Positions 1 through 4,193 of a DNA stretch of 7,172 nucleotides are shown one piece after another. The notes under the pieces are model-generated. The model searched no databases and was not told the origin of the DNA. It saw nothing but the letters and a program-made list of their open reading frames with translations. Each line of letters opens with the position of its first letter. The first letter of the stretch is position 1. Origin of the DNA: Methanosarcinaceae archaeon (GTDB taxonomy: Archaea; Halobacteriota; Methanosarcinia; Methanosarcinales; Methanosarcinaceae); NCBI GenBank assembly GCA_017613335.1, contig JAGAEB010000051.1, positions 1-7,172 on the forward strand, read 5' to 3'. The translations under genes and the position numbers were made by a program.

Positions 1-218
1 GAAGGCGTTGCGGAAGACGTTGCGGAAGACGTTGCAGAAGCGTCGTCTGCGGATTCTTCCCCGGCTTCTTTTCCGGCTTCTTCCCGGACTTCATCCCTGT
101 CTGCTTTTCCGTTCCCGGTCACTTTCTGATCCGTCATGATTTCGTCGAACAGATTTCCGGCGTCCTCGCCGGCCTGCGGATCCGATTTTTCTTCTGTCTT
201 TTTTTCTGATTGTTTCAT
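1..218 (-). CDS. Hypothetical protein, N-terminal part, acidic low-complexity
   Basis: This is a minus-strand reading frame starting at an ATG (complement of 216-218) and running off the left edge, giving 72 codons without a stop. It begins MKQSEKKTEEKSDPQ and is rich in Glu, Lys, Asp, Ser and Ala, with a short segment NLFDEIM around residues 23-29. It reaches a perfect small repeat coding for Ser-Ser-Ala-Thr near the edge (12-bp units at 7-18 and 19-30, with a variant at 31-42). The composition suggests a disordered, soluble N-terminal extension; no signal peptide or membrane segment is visible. I do not recognise the family, because the conserved part must lie outside the window. No strong ribosome binding site precedes the ATG, so a leaderless or weakly initiated transcript is possible. 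It is divergent from the DUF2162 operon and shares the long control region with it. Confidence 0.6.
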   Translation of the reverse strand, partial: MKQSEKKTEEKSDPQAGEDAGNLFDEIMTDQKVTGNGKADRDEVREEAGKEAGEESADDASATSSATSSATP

Positions 219-295
219 ATTCAGACAATTCCGCTGATCATTGATCATAATTTCATTGCCCGGATATGATTTCCCTGGCCGGGCTGATTAAATGG

Positions 296-337
296 TCTGT
301 TCTGCCGTTGGTTAAATGATTTTTAAGACAGAACAGA
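296..337. repeat. Inverted repeat TCTGTTCTG / CAGAACAGA
   Basis: Perfect 9-bp arms at 296-304 and 329-337 are separated by a 24-base AT-rich spacer. It lies about 80 bases upstream of the minus-strand start. It could be an operator for a dimeric regulator of that gene or a weak hairpin; there is no T-run after it, so it is not an obvious terminator. The regulator is unknown. Confidence 0.4.
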
Positions 338-378
338 GAAATTTGTGTAAACATCTGACTGGCAGTATTTAACGGTTA

Positions 379-397
379 TCATATTATCGTTATGATA
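379..397. repeat. AT-rich inverted repeat ATCATA-N7-TATGAT
   Basis: Perfect 6-bp arms at 379-384 and 392-397 surround a 7-base centre, within a very AT-rich stretch of the control region. In such AT-rich DNA a 6-bp repeat can arise by chance, so this is only a candidate regulator-binding site. Confidence 0.25.
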
Positions 398-560
398 TTT
401 TATTAATATTAGATCTTGAGACATTAAAACTCGGATTTATTTTACTCAAAGGCGTGCGGATCGTCGGAAATTTCGGAGAAAATCTGTCCGTTTCAGAGAC
501 AAAATAAAACAAAAAACAGTACCAAATGACGCAAAAATATGGCGATTTAATTTTTCAGGG

Positions 561-572
561 TAACGATCGTTA
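561..572. promoter_or_regulatory. Perfect 12-bp palindrome TAACGATCGTTA
   Basis: This is a gapless perfect palindrome in the control region, 17 bases before a TATA-like TTAAATAC (589-596). Its position just upstream of a possible core promoter is compatible with an activator or repressor site. No regulator family is recognised from it. Confidence 0.35.
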
Positions 573-704
573 GCCGTTTCTTCGGATATTAAATACTTCC
601 CGAATCTTATCTGAAATACTTGATTTCCGGCAGAAGATCACGATCATCCGGTCAGGATTTCGGTTATTTCGGGTTCCGGGAGGATCATTTGATTATTTGT
701 CACG

Positions 705-738
705 TCAGTGTTAAATGTGTAAAAAATAATAACACTGA
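705..738. promoter_or_regulatory. Candidate NikR-type operator before the DUF2162 operon
   Basis: A perfect inverted repeat has TCAGTGTTA at 705-713 and TAACACTGA at 730-738, separated by 16 bases. Read as GTGTTAa-N14-aTAACAC it resembles the consensus described by comparative genomics for many NikR regulators, GTGTTAC-N13/14-GTAACAC. The match covers six of seven positions in each arm. It ends only 5 bases before the ribosome binding site of the next gene. It would therefore overlap or follow the transcription start, a typical place for repression. Possible TATA elements are at about 690-698 or within the repeat at 711-716. An RNA hairpin role is an alternative. No NikR gene is in the window, so the assignment is by motif only. 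Confidence 0.5.
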
Positions 739-753
739 TCCCGGGAGGATTTT

Positions 754-1479
754 ATGGATTATTTATCTTATGCCATCGTTACCGGCATTTTGTCAAGCGT
801 TTTTATATTCGGCATCAAATCAGGCATCGGATGTGGTTTTTCCAAAACAGGGAAACTGTCGGTCGCCGTTCTCTGTCTGTTTTATCTCCTCGTTTCGACG
901 GCTGCCGGCTATTTCATGGATGCGTTCGATATCGCATCATTCCTGACGTCGTCTCTCTCGACGATGATCCACATCGCGCTTGCCTTCTTCCTTCTTTTCG
1001 GCGGCATTGCGACGATCAAAAAATGGAATCAGGGATGCGACATCTCCCGGAAGACGTTCCTGATCCTGGCCTTCCCGTGTCCGGTCTGTCTTTCCGCGCT
1101 GATCATTTCGAGTGCGGCTCTTTCAACAGTCATCGATGCGGACGGAAGGCTGATCGGATTTCTCGTCGGCCTTGTCTTCGCCTTCTCGATCATTGTCTCG
1201 ACGCTGTTTTTCAGAAACCTCGGACGCGTCTGCCGGATGGTACATATTCCGTTTGACGGGACGCCTGAGGCTCTCGGGACGGTCATGATCTTCATCGGCC
1301 TCTTTTATCTGGTCGCAGCCGTCATGATCCCGGCATATATGAACGCGGGAGATACACCGACTTTAGCGGCAGCATCCTTCGGCACGAACGAGATCTTTGC
1401 CTACATTGTCACAGCGGTCCTGATCCTGATCGGCGCTCTGACAGGAAATGCACTCGGAAAAAAGAAGGAATTCAGATAA
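754..1479 (+). CDS. DUF2162 family membrane protein, putative transporter
   Basis: The 241-residue protein is almost entirely hydrophobic, with about six membrane segments near residues 6-24, 36-54, 70-88, 103-126, 132-153 and 174-195, and a last one at 212-232. It resembles the DUF2162 family of predicted transporters found mainly in methanogens. A CPVC motif (residues 109-112) sits in a membrane segment, and further cysteines are at 27, 41, 95 and 160, so a metal- or thiol-related role is conceivable. The ATG at 754 is well supported by the ribosome binding site GGGAGG at 743-748. It is the first gene of a likely operon with the ExbB-like and DUF2149 genes and lies just behind the candidate NikR operator. 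The substrate is unknown; nickel, cobalt or a corrinoid would fit the context, but this is inference. Confidence 0.8.
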   Translation: MDYLSYAIVTGILSSVFIFGIKSGIGCGFSKTGKLSVAVLCLFYLLVSTAAGYFMDAFDIASFLTSSLSTMIHIALAFFLLFGGIATIKKWNQGCDISRKTFLILAFPCPVCLSALIISSAALSTVIDADGRLIGFLVGLVFAFSIIVSTLFFRNLGRVCRMVHIPFDGTPEALGTVMIFIGLFYLVAAVMIPAYMNAGDTPTLAAASFGTNEIFAYIVTAVLILIGALTGNALGKKKEFR

Positions 1480-1492
1480 TTCAGACGATCCG

Positions 1493-1560
1493 GAAATTCA
1501 GATGATTCAGAAATTCAGACGGTTCAGAAATTCAGACGGTTCAGAAATTCAGACGATTCA
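1493..1560 (+). repeat. Four tandem 17-bp repeats inside the operon
   Basis: Four head-to-tail copies of GAAATTCAGACGGTTCA occupy 1493-1509, 1510-1526, 1527-1543 and 1544-1560. The two middle copies are identical and the outer ones differ at one or two bases. A degenerate fifth copy (1561-1577) follows. The related word AATTCAGA already appears at the end of the preceding gene (1469-1485). The array sits in the spacer between the DUF2162 and ExbB-like genes. The period is not a multiple of three, so it is not a coding repeat. Confidence 0.85.
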
Positions 1561-1602
1561 GAAATTCATATCATTTCCGGGTCATGCATGACCACTTCAT
1601 AC

Positions 1603-1608
1603 AGGTGA
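1603..1608 (+). promoter_or_regulatory. Ribosome binding site deciding a GTG start
   Basis: AGGTGA here is a full match to the core archaeal anti-Shine-Dalgarno complement. It lies 5 bases before an in-frame GTG at 1614. The in-frame ATG at 1584 has no comparable site in front of it and falls right after the degenerate end of the 17-bp repeats. This favours the GTG as the true start of the ExbB-like gene. Confidence 0.65.
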
Positions 1609-1613
1609 TACAC

Positions 1614-2261
1614 GTGGATCTTTCATTCATTTCAGGTTTTACATCAGATATCTCGTACTTCATGTACATATTTTCGAATTCTCTCCTTTATCCGGTCTGT
1701 ATTTTACTCGTGATCCTGATCATATTTTCACTTCTCCTTGTCGGAGAATTCATCACAGAATACACAAGGCGCGTCAGAGACCCCGTTGAGATGGAATCTG
1801 TCTGTGCATCCGTCAGAAAGGAAATGGCCGCCGGAAAATACAGCGATGCGGCCGATGCGATCGGAAAACTCAGCAGACAGTCACAGGTCATCAAAGCCTT
1901 TGCCGCCGACATTCCGTCTTTCGTCAGGGACAACAATGTCACAGCCGTTGAAAGAACGGCAGACGAATATGAAGTCCGCATGATCAGGCGCGTCGAAAAG
2001 ACGAAGATCATCACGACGGTCGGCCCGATGCTCGGTCTCATGGGAACGCTCATCCCGCTCAGCCCGGCTCTGATCGGCCTGACGACAGGCAATGTCGAAG
2101 CCCTTGCGACAAACCTCGTCGTCGCATTTGCAACGACGGTCATCGGTCTTTTTGCTGCAGGCCTTTCCTACTGCATGACGACTGTCCGTCAGCGCTGGTA
2201 CTGGCAGGATTCCATGGATATGGATTATCTCATCCATGCTGTCTACGGAGACAACGACTGA
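1614..2261 (+). CDS. MotA/TolQ/ExbB family proton channel subunit
   Basis: From the preferred GTG start the protein has 215 residues; an ATG at 1584 would add 10. It has the three-helix plan of ExbB/TolQ. One helix lies near residues 23-46, then comes a long charged cytoplasmic region of about 85 residues, then two helices near 134-156 and 166-188. The segment GPMLGLMGT (137-145) matches the conserved ExbB stretch around its membrane threonine. ATTVIGLFAAG (173-183) closely matches ExbB's ATAIGLFAA around the second essential threonine. The aligned residues here are Thr145 and Thr175. Known ExbB-type proteins form a pentameric, ion-driven motor with ExbD in the cytoplasmic membrane. The next gene encodes a likely ExbD-like partner. 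The spacing of 134 bases to the upstream gene, filled with repeats, still allows one operon. Confidence 0.85.
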   Translation: MDLSFISGFTSDISYFMYIFSNSLLYPVCILLVILIIFSLLLVGEFITEYTRRVRDPVEMESVCASVRKEMAAGKYSDAADAIGKLSRQSQVIKAFAADIPSFVRDNNVTAVERTADEYEVRMIRRVEKTKIITTVGPMLGLMGTLIPLSPALIGLTTGNVEALATNLVVAFATTVIGLFAAGLSYCMTTVRQRWYWQDSMDMDYLIHAVYGDND

Positions 2262-2302
2262 AGGAACGAGAAACTCAAGAGTACCGAAAAGGATGGTCAC
2301 TT

Positions 2303-2725
2303 ATGTCTCATGTAAGAAGAAAGAACAGACGTGAACGCGGCAGAATGTTTTCTTCCGGTGAAGAGCTTTCGCCGATGAACAGCGTCGGAAACGTTTTCGA
2401 TGTCGCAATGGTATTCTCCGTGGCACTTCTGCTGGCTCTGATCATGGCCGCGAATCTGACGGAGCTTCTGACAGATCAGGATATGACGATAATCAAGAAT
2501 CCCGGAAAGCCGGATATGCAGATCATTCAGAAAACGGATGAAGGCATCAAAGTCATGGAGATCAACGAAGAAGAAATGATCGGGGGTGGTATCGGCCAGG
2601 TTCTGGGAACGGCGTATCAGCTGGAAGACGGAACGGTCATATACGTCCCGGATGAGAAGAACACATCCGGAAACAGCGGTCTCCTGCCCGCAGTCAGCAA
2701 TGAAACAGCTGCTTCGGAAGCCTGA
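2303..2725 (+). CDS. DUF2149 protein, ExbD-like single-helix partner
   Basis: This 140-residue protein resembles the DUF2149 family of methanogens. A basic N-terminus (residues 1-14) is followed by the motif SPMNSVGNVFDVAMVFSVAL. A single membrane helix at about 34-52 follows, then an outside domain with DMTIIKNPGKPDMQII (60-75) and GTAYQLEDGTVIYVP (102-116). The layout, with a short cytoplasmic tail, one helix and a small outer domain, is that of ExbD/TolR. Asp33 in FDVAMV falls where ExbD carries its essential proton-binding Asp (IDVMLV). The last 24 residues look unstructured. It starts 41 bases after the ExbB-like gene and is the last gene of the unit, followed by a strong terminator hairpin. 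Family assignment is from memory of its motifs; the ExbD parallel is my inference. Confidence 0.8.
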   Translation: MSHVRRKNRRERGRMFSSGEELSPMNSVGNVFDVAMVFSVALLLALIMAANLTELLTDQDMTIIKNPGKPDMQIIQKTDEGIKVMEINEEEMIGGGIGQVLGTAYQLEDGTVIYVPDEKNTSGNSGLLPAVSNETAASEA

Positions 2726-2803
2726 CCGACGTCAGGAATGATCCGGAGCATAATAAAACAAAAACAAACATAATATTAAAACACAACAATAAAACACTGC
2801 ATT

Positions 2804-2844
2804 AAAAGCCTCTGAAGCCGTCGTGTTTCAGAGGCTTTTTTTTT
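2804..2844 (+). terminator. Hairpin plus T-run terminator of the DUF2162-ExbB-DUF2149 operon
   Basis: A perfect 13-bp stem, AAAAGCCTCTGAA (2804-2816) against TTCAGAGGCTTTT (2827-2839), has a 10-base loop and is followed by nine Ts (2836-2844, overlapping the stem end) and more Ts after one G. It lies 79 bases after the DUF2149 stop. Archaea mostly terminate at T-runs, which this has, and the stem is of bacterial intrinsic type. The strength of the stem also makes it a plausible 3'-end stabiliser. Confidence 0.85.
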
Positions 2845-2920
2845 GTTTTTTGTGACTGCCTTTCAGGAAGCAGGCTCACGGTCTGCAGGGCAGTTGTCTC
2901 ACGCAGCGGCATACTGATGC

Positions 2921-3154
2921 CACTCACAACCGGCACTCACAACCGGCACTCACAACCGGCACTCACAACCGGCACTCACAACCGGCACTCACAACCGGCA
3001 CTCACAACCGGCACTCACAACCGGCACTCACAGCCGGCACTCACAACCGGCACTCACAACTGTCACTTATAACTGTCACTCACAACTGTCACTCACATTT
3101 GTCACTCACAACTGTCACTCACAACTGTCACTCACAACTGTCACTCATATTTGT
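2921..3154. repeat. Array of 18 tandem 13-bp repeats in two sequence classes
   Basis: Exactly 18 contiguous 13-base units fill this stretch without any slip in phase. Units 1-10 (2921-3050) read CACTCACAACCGG and only unit 9 differs, by one base. Units 11-18 (3051-3154) read CACTCACAACTGT or variants of it (CACTTATAACTGT, CACTCACATTTGT, CACTCATATTTGT). The near-identical first block points to recent expansion, the second is older and more diverged. It lies between the terminator and the phosphorylase gene. The unit is not a multiple of three, has no dyad symmetry over its full length, and has no unique spacers, so it is not a CRISPR array. Function unknown; a variable-number repeat is the simplest reading. 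Confidence 0.95.
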
Positions 3155-3242
3155 TACACACTGTTGCATTTATGGTTGTTTCATGCGGTCTGTCTCATCC
3201 TGCCTGCCGATTCCGGGGTTTTATCAGATCTGCTGCGATATC

Positions 3243-3249
3243 TTTTAAT
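3243..3249 (+). promoter_or_regulatory. Possible TATA box of the phosphorylase-tldD-tldE operon
   Basis: TTTTAAT lies about 50 bases before the ATG at 3296. Transcription starting about 25 bases downstream would leave a short leader containing the ribosome binding site AGGA (3284-3287). TTTATTTT at 3263-3270 is an alternative that would leave almost no leader. No BRE element is convincing. Confidence 0.25.
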
Positions 3250-3295
3250 CCCTGATCAGGCGTTTATTTTCAGCATCAAAAGCAGGAAACTGATC

Positions 3296-4102
3296 ATGTC
3301 TGAAACAATTGTTGATAAAACACCGGTGTCTCTTGTGATCATTGGCGGTGTCGGTTTTGATTCCGCGGCCGACGAGCGCACGGAGACGATCGATACGGAC
3401 TTCGGCGTGGTTTCTGCGACGGAGATGATGATCCGCGGAGATGACGGGCAGAATTTCAGAGTCGTCATGATCCCGCGCCATCAGGGAAAAGTCCACGTAC
3501 CGCCGGGAAGCATTAATTACAGAGCCCTTGTCAGGGCTGCCGCTGTTTTCGGAGCGCCGGTCCTCTCCCTGAATTCGGTCGGGACGATGAAAGGGCATCC
3601 GCCGGGGACGTTTTTCATTCCTGATGATTTCATCGATATGACGAAAGACCGCGTCAGGACGTTTTTCACGGACGAGACGGTCCATGTTGACATGTCCGAT
3701 CCTTATTGCAGAACGATCAGAAATCCGCTGAAAGAGGTCCTCCGGGAAAAAAATATCCCGTTCGGGGAAGGGGTTTATGTCGCAACGGAAGGACCCAGAT
3801 TTGAAACGAAAGCAGAGATCAGGATGTATGCCGCGTTTTCAGATGTCGTCGGCATGACGGGAATCCCGGAGACAGTCCTTGCCAAAGAAGCGGGACTCTG
3901 TTATGCCTCTCTCTGCCTGATCACAAATCCGGCCTGCGGACTGGCGGAAAAAAGCGAAGAGATCCTGACATCGGAGGAGATCGCGGAATCTGTCGCAGAA
4001 AGTCAGAAAAGGATATATGACGTCGTCGGATCGCTCCTGCCGAAACTCAGAAACAAAGAAAAATGCAGATGCAGCGAGGCGCCGTCCGTCGGAAGACTGT
4101 GA
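3296..4102 (+). CDS. MTAP/PNP family nucleoside phosphorylase, probably S-methyl-5'-thioinosine type
   Basis: The 268-residue length is normal for 5'-methylthioadenosine phosphorylase (MTAP), which cleaves the nucleoside with phosphate to free base and 5-methylthioribose 1-phosphate in the cytoplasm. Visible family motifs are VIIGGVGFD (14-22, phosphate loop), RHQGKVHVPP (61-70), NSVGTMKGHPPGTFFIPDDF (93-112), and the signature EGPRFETKAEIRM (165-177) with VVGMTGIPE (184-192). Asn211 in ITNPACG replaces the Asp of adenine-specific MTAP, which favours 6-oxopurines such as methylthioinosine or inosine. Two oddities are Val19 where the family usually has Thr, and a C-terminal Cys-Arg-Cys (257-259). 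The ATG at 3296 is preferred over an in-frame TTG at 3164, since the extra 44 residues are unlike the family and abut the repeat array. It is the first gene of a likely operon with tldD and tldE. Confidence 0.85.
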   Translation: MSETIVDKTPVSLVIIGGVGFDSAADERTETIDTDFGVVSATEMMIRGDDGQNFRVVMIPRHQGKVHVPPGSINYRALVRAAAVFGAPVLSLNSVGTMKGHPPGTFFIPDDFIDMTKDRVRTFFTDETVHVDMSDPYCRTIRNPLKEVLREKNIPFGEGVYVATEGPRFETKAEIRMYAAFSDVVGMTGIPETVLAKEAGLCYASLCLITNPACGLAEKSEEILTSEEIAESVAESQKRIYDVVGSLLPKLRNKEKCRCSEAPSVGRL

Positions 4103-4124
4103 CAAAGAAAAAACAGGACAGGAC

Positions 4125-4182
4125 ATCAGTATCAGGATGAAGAAAAAACAGGAAATCAGTATCAGGATGAAGAAAAACAGAA
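4125..4182 (+). repeat. Direct duplication of about 30 bp in the tldD leader
   Basis: The stretch beginning ATCAGTATCAGGATGAAGAA at 4125 recurs at 4155, a period of 30 bases. The second copy lacks one A of the A-run and ends near 4182. The period keeps the reading frame open, but the real tldD start lies after the repeat. Each copy contains AGGATGAAG, which looks like a ribosome binding site joined to an ATG. Confidence 0.8.
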
Positions 4183-4184
4183 TC

Positions 4185-4190
4185 GGAGGA
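4185..4190 (+). promoter_or_regulatory. Ribosome binding site deciding the tldD start
   Basis: GGAGGA lies three bases before the ATG at 4194. It is the strongest such site upstream and places the start where TldD proteins normally begin. It thereby removes 59 basic, Ser/Lys-rich residues encoded by an in-frame extension that overlaps the phosphorylase gene. Confidence 0.7.
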
Positions 4191-4193
4191 ATA

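Larger units (their letters stand above)
219..753. other. Long divergent intergenic control region
   Basis: No supportable gene lies in these 535 bases. The only long plus-strand frame starts at a TTG (620) and overlaps the following gene out of frame with an atypical composition. The region is clearly more AT-rich than the flanking genes, especially about 340-560. It holds several inverted repeats (296-337, 379-397, 561-572, 705-738) and TATA-like stretches such as TTAAATAC at 589-596. It must carry the promoters of both the minus-strand gene (start 218) and the plus-strand operon (start 754). A small RNA cannot be excluded, but I see no recognisable RNA family. Confidence 0.6.

Noticed and set aside
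620..946. Plus-strand frame of 108 codons starting at TTG before the DUF2162 gene
   Set aside because: It overlaps the well-supported DUF2162 gene in another frame, has an unlikely start, and its product shows no family features.
1881..2300. Long minus-strand frame opposite the ExbB-like gene, and similar antisense frames elsewhere
   Set aside because: They are shadows of the coding strand, with compositions rich in Arg, Asp and Ser typical of antisense reading and no family motifs.
2917..3072. Small frame of 51 codons reading the 13-bp array as a 13-residue repeated peptide
   Set aside because: A 13-base unit without a stop in the forward frames is open by construction. There is no ribosome binding site before ATG 2917, and the frame ends at the first diverged unit.
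2921..3154. CRISPR array
   Set aside because: The units are 13 bp, directly abutting, and there are no unique spacers and no cas genes.
2921..3154. Replication origin iterons
   Set aside because: Archaeal origins normally lie near an orc1/cdc6 gene and carry ORB-type dyads. Neither is present and the units show no such motif.
3164..3295. N-terminal extension of the phosphorylase from TTG 3164
   Set aside because: The 44 extra residues are not family-like and the ATG at 3296 has an AGGA site and the normal N-terminal distance to the phosphate loop.
4017..4193. N-terminal extension of TldD overlapping the phosphorylase gene
   Set aside because: It would encode 59 low-complexity basic residues, and GGAGGA lies directly before ATG 4194.
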